Positions 1 through 11,099 of a stretch of DNA of 64,000 nucleotides are shown one piece after another. The position numbers and the translations under genes are program-made. Numbering within the stretch: the first letter of the stretch is position 1; the number at the start of each line of letters is the position of its first letter. A model generated the notes under the pieces. It saw nothing but the letters and a program-made list of their open reading frames with translations, had not been told where the DNA came from and searched no databases. This stretch comes from Chimonanthus salicifolius (lineage: Eukaryota > Streptophyta > Magnoliopsida > Laurales > Calycanthaceae): the NCBI GenBank assembly GCA_013350335.1, contig CM023542.1, forward strand, positions 2,418,001 to 2,482,000, in the 5' to 3' direction.

Positions 1-146
1 GTCAACCTTTTCCTAGCCCAACTTCTGCTTCTGTGTGGACAGTGATTTCCGATAAGGGAAAATCGATCATTCTTGGCAAGACAACGATTCAGCAACAAAT
101 CATGTCGCTCTAGAAATGCCTGGTTGCTTCCCTTGCTTCTCCTTCA

Positions 147-2009
147 GTGACAGACGAGGATATTGTGGCCTGGATCTCGGAGTGGGGTGTTCTTGGGTCG
201 GTGCATGTCTCACGGATGGACCTTTCCCATGCACTGGTTTCCTTCGAGGTTCCTGAGGAAGCAAGTAGGCTTCTTTTCGAGCTCCCAACCTTCCACGAAT
301 CTCCCTTCTCCAATCTGTGTTTCTGGTATGAGGAGTGGGACTTGGTGAGCTGCTGGATCAGAGTCTCGGGGATCCCTTTGCGTGCTTGGTTCAATGATTC
401 TATTCTGGCGATTGGAAATTTTCTCGGCAAGGTGGTAGAAATTGACCCGAGCACCAGTTCTGGAAGGAATCTCCAGTTTGCGCGTTTCAGAGTGGCCTTC
501 TCTCCCGATCTTACTGAGATTAGAAGGATTCCTCTCAAAGTTGGAGCTTCCTAGTATGATTTGTGTGTGGAGGTTGAAGATAGAAACAGTGATTGCGGCA
601 TGTTGCCCCCTTCCCCTCCGCCTCGGTCTGATTCGCCTCCAGTGAAGCTTGCCGAGCTTGAACCTTGTCTCTCGATCCGGCCCTCCACGTGGCTCACCAA
701 CACTACTGTTGAACCTGTCAGTATCCCTTTGCCTCTAGCTTCTTCGCCTAAGCACGTTAACTACTCATCCCTACTTGCCTTTTCACCTGCAATCGTTAAT
801 CCCTTAGCCAGTTCGGCGATTCCAGGTCTTCCGCCTGTTGAGCCGTACCGTGCAGAGAGCCTTCTTTCTGACCGAAACTACCCATCACCTCAACCCATTG
901 AAAACCGCCTTTCACCTCCTGTAGTAGTATCCCCCACTGTACTTTCTGCTGCAGTTCCGAGCCTTAATCCCTTGCCTTTAAGCCTTGCACACTCTTCCCA
1001 CGTGCGGGAACTTATTTTGCCTTTTGTGCCTGGTAATGGGCTAGGTAGGAACCACCCTCTGGATCATTCTGGCTCTGGCTTTTGTCCTAGTTTACCGGAC
1101 CAGTTTCTAGGGCCCCTCTCGCCCAGGCCAACTCTCTACCCTTCCAACCCGACCTCTATCCCTTTCAAGGCCCGTCCTATCCTCCTATCACGAAGGCCTT
1201 CCTGCCAAAATCCACAACCTTTACCGAGTTCAGAGGCCCACTGCTTTGGATCGAGCCCAGTTCCAAGAGACTTCATTCACGGAGGGACTCTTCATTAGCT
1301 TCCAGTATCTGCTGCTGGTATGTCTCCTAATTTCAGCCAGCACCTTTCCAAGGAAGACCGTCAGTAGGGATATACTTCTCCTGTTATCACTTGTGATTTA
1401 ATCACTTCCGAGCCTTCTTCCCCAACTCAGAAGATTCCTTGTCGTGTTGGTCACTCTGCTAGATCTCTGTCGCCTGATCTAGGGAGGAGTTGCCAGCCCT
1501 CTGGTGAATCGCTTTCTCTCCTGGTCAGAGCTCTTCTCCTGCCTGAGACTAAAATGTTGCATCCACCCAGAAGTTACCAATCCTCTAGTGTTCAGCCCAA
1601 CCCTGTTACTGAAGATGGGCATTCTCCTTCTCTAGCCCAGATGAATCGGAATAGCGTTATCCTTGACCACCCAGCTGGTTTCCAACTTGACATTTTGGAT
1701 TTTGATATACAATTGGCTAGTAGGCAGCTTTCGTCTCCTGGACACAGTGATGGTGATGAACCAGTGCATTCAGGCAGTCCTTCCTCCAATTGGATTGATA
1801 ATCGTATGATTCAGGTAGGCAATCTGCTGGGTTTAATTTTGGAGGGTCAGGAAGATCTACTTCGCTCCTATCTAGATACAATCAAGAAATTAAATTCCAA
1901 GAACAGTGATCAAACCTCCCGGGAGCTTAACAGGTTAAGTTCTTCTATCATCTATGGAAGTCGAAAAAGAACCGAATCGGGCCGGGTGAAACAAACAGTG
2001 TCTCCATGA
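147..2009 (+). pseudogene. LINE ORF1 (DUF4283 gag-like), broken
   Basis: Reading frames at 147-554, 561-1298 and 1554-2009 make up one former ORF1. The first segment carries the DUF4283 pattern (WIRVSGIPLRAWF followed by the IGNFLGKVVEID and LQFARFRV blocks), which in plant LINEs is the RNA-binding gag-like domain. The second segment is rich in proline and serine, as is usual for the ORF1 linker. The frame changes near 555 and is interrupted between 1299 and 1553, so no full-length protein can be made. The final segment overlaps the ATG of ORF2 by 4 bases (2006-2009), a common arrangement for such elements. No CCHC knuckle was found. Confidence 0.8.
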
Positions 2010-5000
2010 AGATTATATCATGGAATACGAGGGGTTTGGGCAACTCGGGAAAGAGAGCTTCTATTAAGAATTTCATCAAATCTATCAATCCTACCATTTT
2101 TTGTTTTCAAGAATCCAAACTTGAAGACCCAGTGGAGTCGATCATTCGATCTTGTGGCGCCGGTCGTCATTTTAAGTGGACTACAAAGGCATCAGTCAGT
2201 AGATCTGGGGGCATCATCATCTGTTGGGACACCAGAAAACTCACTCTTCTAAACTCTTTTATCGGTGATTTTTCTCTTTCTGTTCAGTTTGAGAATCGAT
2301 CCATGGGCAATTCGTGGACTTTGACTAGTGTTTATGGTCCTTGTGATGAAGCCAGAAAGAATGTTTTCCTTGCTGAGGTGGAATCCTTGAGAGGGAGATG
2401 GTCTGATAGGTGGTGCATTTGTGGTGACTTTAATCTAGTCAGGTTCTCTCATGAGAGGTCTGGGGTTACTTCACTCCTTCCATGCGGCATTTCTCTGATT
2501 GCATTTCTTCCCTTGATCTTGTGGACCTTCCCCTTTCTGGTGGAGAATTTACTTGGTCCAATGGTCAAGAGTGACCATCTCTTTCCCGCATGACAGATTT
2601 CTTGTTTCGACTGAGTGGTTGGACATCTTCCCTGACTCCATTGTATCGGTTTTCCCGAGACCTGTGTTTGACCATTGGCCTCTGGTTCTGGACTTTGTTG
2701 AGGAATCGTGGGGGCCTGCACCATTTAGATTTGAGTTGTGCTGGATCAAAGAGATTGGTTTCAGGGACCTCATTGCAGAGTGGTGGGCTGAAGACACAAT
2801 TGCCAGCAGAAAGTGTTATGTTTTACACCTCAAATTGAAGAGATTGAAAGCTAAGCTAAAGCAGTGGCGTACTTCTAACTTTGGTTCCCTCACTGATTCT
2901 CTCGCTACCATCCTTAGCGGAATCAACCAGATTGATTTGTGTGAGCAAGCTGGGTATGTTACAGCAGAGGATGTCATTCTTCGTCGTGATCTTCAGGAAC
3001 AATATCGGAATAAGAGTATCCAAGATGAAATCAAATGGAGGCAACGGTCTAGAGATAAATGGGTTAAGGAGGGGGATAAAAATACTCACTATTTCCATGC
3101 CATGGCCTCTGCTCATAAAAGGGCAAATTGCATTCGCTTTCTCACCGTCGGGGATTCAACTGTGACATCCAAGGAGGAAATCACCTCTTCTGTTCTCAAT
3201 CACTTCCAGCAGCTCTACTCTTCCAGCGCCTGTCCTCGATTGCTGATTCATGGTCTTCCTTTCATATCTATTTCCACTGTCGAGGCTGTTTCCATTGAAA
3301 GACCCTTCACTGAGGATGAAATCAAATCTGCAGTGTGGAATCTTAGTGAGGATCGAGCACCTGGGCCTAATGGTTTCCCTATTGCTTTCTTTAAGTATTT
3401 TTGGGATATTATTAAGTTTGATCTTATTGCATTTATTTCGGAATTTCATCAAGATGCTTTTATCCCCAAGGAGATCGGGGCTACTTTCATTGTTTTGGTT
3501 CCCAAGAAGGATGGTGCCTCCTCACTCTCTGATTTCCGACCTATTAGCCTTCTTGGAAGCTCATATAAGATTCTTGCTAAAGTTCTTGCAAATCGGCCTA
3601 AGGTTCATCTCCCCAAGCTTCTCTCTCCTTCTCAATCGGCAGCTGTTGAGGGTAGGCAGATCATGGACGTCATGATTTCTGCTCATGAGTGTATTGACTC
3701 CCAGCACAAGGGTCATCGAAAAGGTGTTATCTGCAAGTTGGACTTGGCGAAAGCCTATGATATGGTTGACTGGAACTTCCTGGTCTTTGTGCTCTCTAGT
3801 ATGGGCTTCAGTAGGATTTGGTGCCTTTGGATTTTTCAGCATATGTCTTTTGTATATTTCTCCGTCCTCATCAACGGATCGGCTAAAGGTTTCTTCAAGA
3901 GTGCTAGAGCAATTCTGCAAGGTGACCTCCTATCTCCTGCTCTCTTTACCATGGTTGCGAAATCCCTAAGTCTTCTTCTTTCAAAAGCATCCGATTTCAA
4001 CCTCATCCGTGGGTTTGGCATTGGTGATTCTGCTCTGCATATCCATCATTTACAATTTGTTAATGATACTATCATTTTCTGCGAGGCTAATGAAGAGTAC
4101 ATCATGAATCTTCGGGCATTATTGAGATGGTTTGAGTTGTCTTCATCTCTTCAGATCAATTACTTCAAGAGCGTCGTATTCGGGATCAATCTGGACAACA
4201 CTGAGGTTTCATTCTATTCTGGGCTTTTGGGATGTGCATCGTCTTCACTTCCTTCTACCTATTTGGGTCTTCCCCTTTGCATTGGATCCCCTGGGTTCTC
4301 TCTGTGGGAACCAATCATTCACAGCTTCAGTAAACGCCTTGCCTCCTAGAAGGGAAAGTATCTATCTTTTAGGGGCCGAATCACTTTGCTCAAGTTTGTT
4401 CTCAATGCCTTGCTTGTGTATTCTCTCTCTGCCTTTCGCTGCCCCAAGAAAGTATCCCAATCGATGGAGAAAATTATGAGGAACTTTCTTTGGGGTAACC
4501 ATGAAGAAGCGAAAAAGTATCATCTTGTTAATTGGGATCAGGTTTGCCTCCCCATTTCTGAGGGGGGTTGGGGGTTCGTCCAAGTCAGACTATTAACACT
4601 GCTCTGCTTTCTAAGTGGCTTTGGCGACTCCGTTCCGATGGGGACTCTCCGTGGAAGTCTATCCTTCTTAGTAAGTATCACTTGGGAAACTTCGGGTGGG
4701 ATATTAACCCGGCGCCGCGTAGAGCCTCGGGTATGTGGCGTGCCATTGCTGCATATGTTGACAAGTTCAAAGATGGGACCAGTTTCAAGGCCGGTCGTGG
4801 TAATAGGATTAAGTTTTAGACTGATTCGTGGTGCAACGACTCTTCATTGGCTTATAGATTTCCATCCCTCTACCGCTTCTCCCTTAATCCAAACGGGGTA
4901 ATTTCACATTTCTATTCCTTGGAGGGGAACCACGTGGTTTGGGACATTCCTCTTCGCCGTAACCTTCATACTGATGCATTCACTGATCTTCTCCAATCTA

Positions 5001-5637
5001 TTTCCTCCACCAGAATCAACACCAATATGGAGGATAGCATTGTTTGGTGGCCGGATAAGAGTGGAGTTTTTTCAGTTAAATCCTTTTACTCTTGGTCGGC
5101 TACTGTTTCTGGTACAGCTATTGTGAACCCTAATATTTGGTCTTCTAATGCTCCTCAGCGGGCTATCGGCTTTGTTTGGACTGCTGCGTTGGGGAAAATC
5201 TTGACCCAGGACAATTTGAGGAGAAGAGGACGCATCATGGTTAGCGCCAGTCCGTTGTGCCTTCATGCATCCGAAGAGTCGAATCATCTTCTTCTGCATT
5301 CCCCTTCTTTTCATGCGTTTGGTCCTTTGTGATTGGCCAGTTTGGTGTTTCTTGGGTCATGCCATCACCGATTGCTGAGTTGTCTTTTTCTTGGGACATT
5401 GCCTCTGTCTCATCGAGGTGCTCATCTTTATGGCACTTATCTTTTTATGCCACTTTTTGGAGTCTTTGGTGGGAAAGGAATAATCGGCTTTTCAGAGATA
5501 AGAGGGAGTCTAGTACGGCGGTTGGTCAGCGAGCTCTTGCTAAGTCTGCTTCTTGGGCTGTTTCTTTACAGGTCTTTTGGAACATTTCTATGTCGGACAT
5601 TTTGAGCGTATGGAAAGAGTGTGTTGATCTAAACTGA
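2006..5637 (+). pseudogene. LINE ORF2: endonuclease / reverse transcriptase, broken
   Basis: ORF2 starts at ATG 2006 with MKIISWNTRGLGN, the standard start of the plant LINE endonuclease; FCFQESKLE and WCICGDFNLVR are endonuclease motifs. A frameshift around 2460-2560 moves into the frame 2553-4349, which holds the reverse transcriptase (DRAPGPNGFP, DFRPISLLGSSYKILAKVLANR, DLAKAYDMVDW, ILQGDLLSPALF). The catalytic FADD box reads FVND at 4056-4067, so one essential aspartate is lost. A TAG near 4348 replaces the Trp normally preceding KGKYLSF, a frameshift falls near 4570, and another Trp-to-stop change lies near 4817. The C-terminal zf-RVT region (FSVKSFYS to TQDNLRRRGR) lies at about 5070-5240. 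Non-functional. Confidence 0.88.
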
Positions 5638-6000
5638 TGTTTTACCGGTTTTTGTTCCCTTTGTAACTTGTTTATTTGCTTTCTTTCTTTGTATTTGCAC
5701 CTCTAGTGTCCCTTATTATCTATTATATCAACCATTTCAAAAAAAAAATAGCCTCTCTATTTTAGGCACATTGTGCATATTGATCTCTATTTAAGTTTTT
5801 AATTTGCTTGAACATGAATCAATTGACTTGACCAACCTAAAATTGAGTTAGGATTAAGTTGGTTCATAAAAATATATTGGAGTTGATGTTAGAGTTGGAT
5901 TACTTAAGTTGAATGATTAAATAAATCACACTTTTTTCAACCCATGTCATTAAGTAATAACTCTATGGAGTTTAACCATTTTTTTTTATTTGGCTAAAGG

Positions 6001-6339
6001 TAGGGCTGTAACTTGGGTCGGGTTTTGGCCCGACCCGATAAATCATGCAGGTCGGGTCGAGACTTTCGGATTAGAGGGTCAGGTCGGGTTGAGAAGATAA
6101 AAACCTGCATGAAATTTGGATCGGGCAGGGTTGAGGATTTTACAAGTTAACCCGACTCGACCTAACCAGGCTAAAATCAGGCTAAATGGGTTCGGGTCAA
6201 AATTCGGATTAGAATTCGTGTTGGGTCGGATTCTAGAATTCGGTTTGAGAATTTGGGTCCAGTCGGATTCCATGTATATCAACTCGGGTCGGATTGAGTT
6301 TTAAGAAATCTGGCCCGCTTGACGCAAGTTGCAGCCCTA
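6001..6339. mobile_element. hAT-like MITE, copy 1 (GGGTCGG-rich)
   Basis: A 339-bp non-coding element with terminal inverted repeats: TAGGGCTGTAACTTG at the left and CAAGTTGCAGCCCTA at the right. The flanks gctaaagg (5993-6000) and tctaaagt (6340-6347) agree at 6 of 8 positions, consistent with an old 8-bp target duplication. The interior is full of GGGTCGGGTT / CCCGACCC motifs. Terminal bases and duplication length fit hAT non-autonomous elements (inference). A clearer copy lies at 13719-14043. Confidence 0.75.
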
Positions 6340-7242
6340 TCTAAAGTTTATTAAGTATCACACTTCAAATTCATTAGAAGATAAGCAATAATGAAGCCCT
6401 GGTCTTATTGGCTATGAATTGTACAAAACTCTAGCCGCAGAGCAAGAACTACATCAAAGCAAGGGTGCAAATCTGGCATCCCTGAGATATGGGCAATATG
6501 GGTAACCGATATCTACAACATACGGTTGATACCTATCAAAATGACCGATGCATATCGATTTCAAAAACCCAATATATATTGGCCGATATTTCATAAACGA
6601 TTTCAAATCATTCAAATGACTTTACAAGTCACAAAATTTTAATATTAAATCTCAATCAAAATTATTTTCAAATATAGACATCTAAGTAGACCCGTCACCT
6701 CTCCATCACCATAAGTAAACCCACGCATTATAGAAATTGTGCACCATAAGAGAGAAAAAGAGGGTCATCTTTCCTTTTCTAACCCTACTTCACCAATTTT
6801 AAGGCCCACATGATTTTTTTTTCTGATTAAATGTCATTTTACACGAGTCAGCAACAGTGATGTATGAAGATAGCCCGTAACTTCTAAGGACCACGTGTCA
6901 GTAATTTTCAAACTTAAGATCAAAGGTTTCAAACAGGTGGATTGGATTTCTTACTCGTAAAGGATAAGACAATCAATTCATCATTTATATTGTCTATTTT
7001 GTGGCTCTTTTTCAATTAATACCTAGTTTTATTTTTTATTTTTCTAAAGAAAAGAGACTTGATGTAATTCATCTTCTTCTTCTTCTTCTTCAATGCTAAT
7101 AACTTGGAGGTATTTATTAGAAAAGAATATTCAAGTTTATTATGGATTTTTATTTTATCAAATGGAGCCTAACATTTAGATATTCAAATGTTTGATATGG
7201 CAGAGAAAAGAGTAAAGAATAGATAGCAAATACCCATATATA
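6340..7242. other. AT-rich spacer with TATCGG-type repeat and TTC microsatellite
   Basis: No gene seen. It contains a degenerate CCGATAT/ATATCGG repeat at about 6490-6600, a member of the family better preserved at 21228-21384, and a (CTT)n run at about 7070-7092. Other reading frames are short and show no motif. Confidence 0.6.
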
Positions 7243-7425
7243 TTAAAGGGGTTAATCTTTAGACTTCTTGAAAATTGTATATGTTCACATCCCTCAATCC
7301 GCATACACCGGTTAAGTCTACAGGGAGTGACCCTTCATTGAAGTTACCAGAGATTAAACTCAAGACCTCAATCTTGAAGTCTTGTGTGTCAACCACAAGA
7401 CCCATCCCTTAGGGTTCTAAGACAC
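7243..7425 (-). mobile_element. tRNA-derived SINE (Au-SINE-like), minus strand
   Basis: Read on the minus strand it starts near 7425 with an A-box-like GGTCTTGTGGTTGACAC and a B-box-like GAGTTTAATCTC, followed by the ACTTCAATGAAGGGTCACTC block. The same arrangement occurs at 12795-12915, 33721-33830, 39585-39668 and 61785-61965, which marks it as a dispersed SINE rather than a tRNA gene. Confidence 0.65.
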
Positions 7426-7955
7426 TTGTATATTACAGGTTTTAGGTTTTACATTTTTCAACTGGACCCAAATCAAATTGGCTGCAAGTTCCTCAACCTC
7501 TGCACCTGTCTAGTCTTGATAATATATCACTAACATGTAGGTTGGTTAACCATAGATGCTTTGCAAATGTTGAATTATAGCCATCAACACATGTTCAACA
7601 TTTTGGAGCACTAAAAGTAGGCCCTCATTATATTGTTTGTGGGCCAGTGAATGGTATGATTAAAAATAAAAAGTAACATTCTCTCCACCACAAAAGTTAA
7701 ATCTACACTTCCACATTTTACTCATCTTTATATTGTCTGTATCCAACAGAGGAAGAAGTAAAAAAGAAAATCAAATTAGAGAGATGAGTACAAGTTACAA
7801 CCCTGCCTGAACAGCATTTCATTGTACATTAGGCACATAGAAGAGGAAGAATAATTTGAACAGGACCCAAGAAGCCAAACTCAAAACAAACAAAAGCAAA
7901 GGAACTTCTCAAGTAAAAGCACACAATCCTAATACCTTAATACCACTTCCACCTC

Positions 7956-10877
7956 TCAGTTTAGGGACTCTATGTTCTTGCTTAGCTCATCCAGCTTCTT
8001 CATTCTCAGTCTCTCACTCTCACTTACCAGCTGCGCGTCGAGCGAAAATAATAATTCATGGAAGAAAGAAAAACAAATTAATTAGTAATGAGGACAGACG
8101 GGAAGTTTCAATAAACATGTTTGGTGGATTGCCAAGGTTGAAATTCACCTCCATTAATTTGGTGATTAGTTGAGCTTTCTCTTTATTCTTCTCATTGAAA
8201 GCCTCTAATGCTTCTTTGTATTCCTTCTCCTGCAACCCAAATAAGAAAATTTATGGATTTGCCGAGTTTTCGACCGAAAAAATCATATATCACATCCTTA
8301 TGAAGCCATAGGCCTAAAGACAGTCATAAATTTGAAGACATGATTAGTCCCTGTTCCTAAGTAAGGTTCTTCAAGACAATTTGAAGCATTGTGAAATGAA
8401 GAAAACCATTTGAAAAAGATTGGGTAGATTAGTCAGTCAGCAAAAGAAAAACAGTTCATCAAACTTGAATGTATCAATTATAGCTACATGGAAAGAAAAG
8501 GACTTTGATGATGATCATTGCCATAAAAAAATGCTAATGGTGATTCTGAAACTGTTAATGTAATGGCCATATATTAGGACCGCGTCGGTATTGAATTGGA
8601 GTCCATCCCGAAGATGCTTCGCTCAAGCAGCAAGAGACCTGCCCATGGAGATTGCACCTACAATAAAAGCTGCCTACTATAGAAAAAATTGAGACCCAAA
8701 ACCTAAATTGAGAGCCTAGGCCATTTGGCCTGGTCTAGGTGGGGGTAAACTAGTCATCGAGGGAGATTCGGCAAATGGCAAAAAAAAAAGTAGTTTGAAA
8801 CGACCCCTTGGAGACTGATTACAGCAGAAGGGAAATCAGAGCATTAGTAAAGGAACTTGAGGTTTCCTTTGTTCACATCAAGAAATGGGATTGCAAATTT
8901 CTTTACCAAGAATGGTGTCGATGGACTTGTTTTTGGAGTCTTCTATCTTTGAAGATGCGGGGCTTTTGGATAGTGCGGGATGGATTGCTTTATTTCATTT
9001 GTAGTTTTGTTTCTTTGCTGTTTTTTGTTTTCTTTCTTTCTTTGGGTGGATCTATTTCTTCTAGACCTTCTCTCTTTCTTGTATTGATCTTTTCTCTTTT
9101 ATAATATTCTCTCTTAGTTACCGCTCAAAAAAAAAAAAAAAACTTAAATTCTGCATACTATGGAGGAGCGACTCCATGGAGTATAATGTAATTGGGTGGC
9201 TTCAATCGCCTTCCGAATTGGGTTGTCTTCACTAAGTCCAGTCAAATCTTGATGAAGTTTTGAACCATGAACCATAAGCAAAGGAAAGGGTGTATGCTGC
9301 ATAAAAACTTGGTGAGACATTCCAAGTCAAGTAAGTCTCAACAATCTGTTTGCGGACGAGTTCTAAATTGAAAATGTAGAGAGAAATTTAGGGATTTATA
9401 AATACTAAAGAGATCCTAACACGATCAACATACAAATTTGATAAAACTTTGGCAGAATCAGTTCATAGTATTTCAAATCTAAATTTGAGCCCTGAAGTCT
9501 TATACAATCAGGTCCCAGAAACTGGGTATAAATAAATCAAGGCTGTCAAAAATGGGCCAGTCAAGCCTGAACCTTTTAAAAATTTGTGTTATCACCTTGG
9601 GTTGGGGGCCCTTTACAACCTAAGCCATCATCGGTTGTCTAACATATGAATTATTTATTACCATCATTACCATTTCTCAAAAATCCCATCTAATTTAAGA
9701 ATTCTTACTGTAATCAAATTAAAAAATGAGATTATAATTATGTAAAAAATGTAAGAAAATACCTTCCTCTGGCAAGTATGGCCAAGGGGCTTCAGTTCAC
9801 GGTTAACAGTATCAATCTTCTTTCGCACTGCTGCAACATCTTTCCTCATGGGATCAGCCAACCCTTCCAGCTCCTTTCATAATTGTTTGATTTTTTCACA
9901 ATTAAAAAAAAAAAGAAAGACTGCATGATTTCAAGTTTATAATAATAATAACAACATCAAAGTATAATCATAGTTGTCAGTGCCATCATCACCACTGTTT
10001 TTATTATTGTTGTTATTCAAAGTAAAAGTTGCAATTTTGTGAAAAATAGAGAGAGAGAATATTTGAAATTGAAAATTTAAAGACAATAACATTGATTCAT
10101 AGGGAAAGTGAAGTGGGCTTCTTTTATTTCCTCAATTTTTTTTTTCAACTCCATTAGGATGTATGAAAAGAAAACCACTGCCATTACAGGCTATTTTCAC
10201 CTAAAATATAAATAAAATTTAGTATTTTTAACAGGTGATTAGTGATCCTAGCAGTTCTTATTTTTATAGAATTAAAACAGATATTTACAGAAATATTTGA
10301 TTGAACAAGGAAGTCTTTCCGTCCACACACAAACAATAATATTAAAAAAAAAAAAATCAAAACACAAGATTTTACGTGATTCCCTTTCAATCCATCTTTG
10401 ATGATCAGGCTTTACAGATCTGATCATCATCTGGTATGCAAAAATCACGGGAGTGGCTATTTTTACAGGAGTTATCTGAATCGTCAAAACTATTCTCAAA
10501 ATATTTAAAAAAAAAATGAGGAAAAAGGAAAATAGAATTCCAGTTTTTGGTCGGATCGGATCAAGGGGCTGGCTTCAGCCAGAGGCCCCAGTTGGGAAGG
10601 AAAGTGCACTTACTTCTCGGATCTCGGACAGGCGCCTGGTTTCTTCTTCAACCCGGCCCAACTGGGCCTGCATCTTCTCTCTCACCTCCATTTTCTTCCT
10701 CTCTATCTGCTCTTCTTTTACTCGAAAAGTCACTAGGGCAGACATGGACATCTGTTCTTCTTCCTTCTCTTCATTGTTTACACTTACAGGGCTTTCCCTG
10801 TTATTGTTGCTGCCTGTGGTCTTCACTCTCAACATCTGTTGCTGCTGCTGCTCCAAACCCTGTTTTTGCATTTGCAT
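7956..10877 (-). CDS. DUF662 / RAB6-interacting-golgin-like coiled-coil protein, four exons
   Basis: Spliced gene, complement(join(7956..8030, 8149..8229, 9763..9873, 10614..10877)), 531 nt, 176 residues. All introns are GT-AG and in phase 0. It starts MQMQKQGLEQQQQQ at ATG 10877 and ends SKNIESLN then TGA. Conserved blocks run from about residue 45: LVTFRVKEEQIERKKMEVRE, QAQLGRVEEETRRLSEIRE, LADPMRKDVAAVRKKID, VNRELKPLGHTC, YKEALEAFNEKNKEK and LRMKKLDELSKNIE. These are characteristic of the plant DUF662/PF04949 family, annotated in databases as RAB6-interacting golgin (GORAB-like); a Golgi trafficking role is inferred by family name only. Almost all of it after the Gln-rich start is charged alpha-helical coiled coil. 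Length fits the family. Intron 2 (8230-9762) has taken up a LINE fragment and intron 1 an LTR-like fragment. It appears intact and is the only gene on its side of the array. Confidence 0.9.
8730..9142 (+). mobile_element. 5'-truncated LINE 3' end in intron 2 of the golgin-like gene
   Basis: Plus-strand remnant with an RNase H-like C-terminal reading: LVIEGDSANG near 8748, then RALVKELEVSFVHIK (about 8840-8884), followed by a T-rich 3' UTR and a poly(A) tract at about 9127-9142. This is the 3' end of a LINE inserted opposite to the host gene. The left boundary is approximate. Confidence 0.7.
10310..10470 (-). mobile_element. LTR U5-like fragment in intron 1 of the golgin-like gene
   Basis: On the minus strand it contains GGGAATCACGTAAAATCTTG followed by a T-rich run and a GTGTGTGGAC block. 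The ACGTAAA-TC-TTGTGT motif is shared with the Copia LTR at 44735-45043 and the fragments at 12955-13258 and 16775-16985. Probably a remnant of an LTR; ends are not defined. Confidence 0.4.
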
Positions 10878-11023
10878 CTCCTGTCCTGCTTTCTCTCTCT
10901 ATCTATATATTTCTCCAAGACCCTTTTCTTCTTTTTCTCTTTCTTCCTTTGAATTCTCTCACCTTCCCTTTACTTTTGCTTTGTTTACAAAAGTTGATGC
11001 TTTTATCCCTCCTGCTGCATCTG

Positions 11024-11031
11024 TTTATAAA
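11024..11031 (-). promoter_or_regulatory. Probable TATA box of the golgin-like gene
   Basis: TTTATAAA on the minus strand about 150 bp upstream of the ATG at 10877. The stretch between is CT-rich on the plus strand (GA-rich in the transcript), as in many plant leaders. Position is plausible; the start of transcription is not known. Confidence 0.45.
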
Positions 11032-11099
11032 CAACGCAATCCTTCAAGCCTCTCGAGCAAACTTAAAAGAATTGAAAAAACAGAGTGAAATGTTCAAAA

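Larger units (their letters stand above)
1..5748 (+). mobile_element. L1-type LINE retrotransposon, 5' end outside window, decayed
   Basis: Non-LTR retrotransposon read on the plus strand. In order it shows an ORF1 with a DUF4283-like region, a proline-rich stretch, an ORF2 with apurinic endonuclease, reverse transcriptase and a zf-RVT-like zinc region, then a 3' UTR ending in a short poly(A) at about 5739-5748. No LTRs flank it. Several stops and frameshifts and a changed reverse-transcriptase active site make it inactive. The left end lies before base 1, so the target-site duplication cannot be checked. The order of domains is the usual plant L1 arrangement (family knowledge); the lesions are seen directly. 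Confidence 0.93.
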
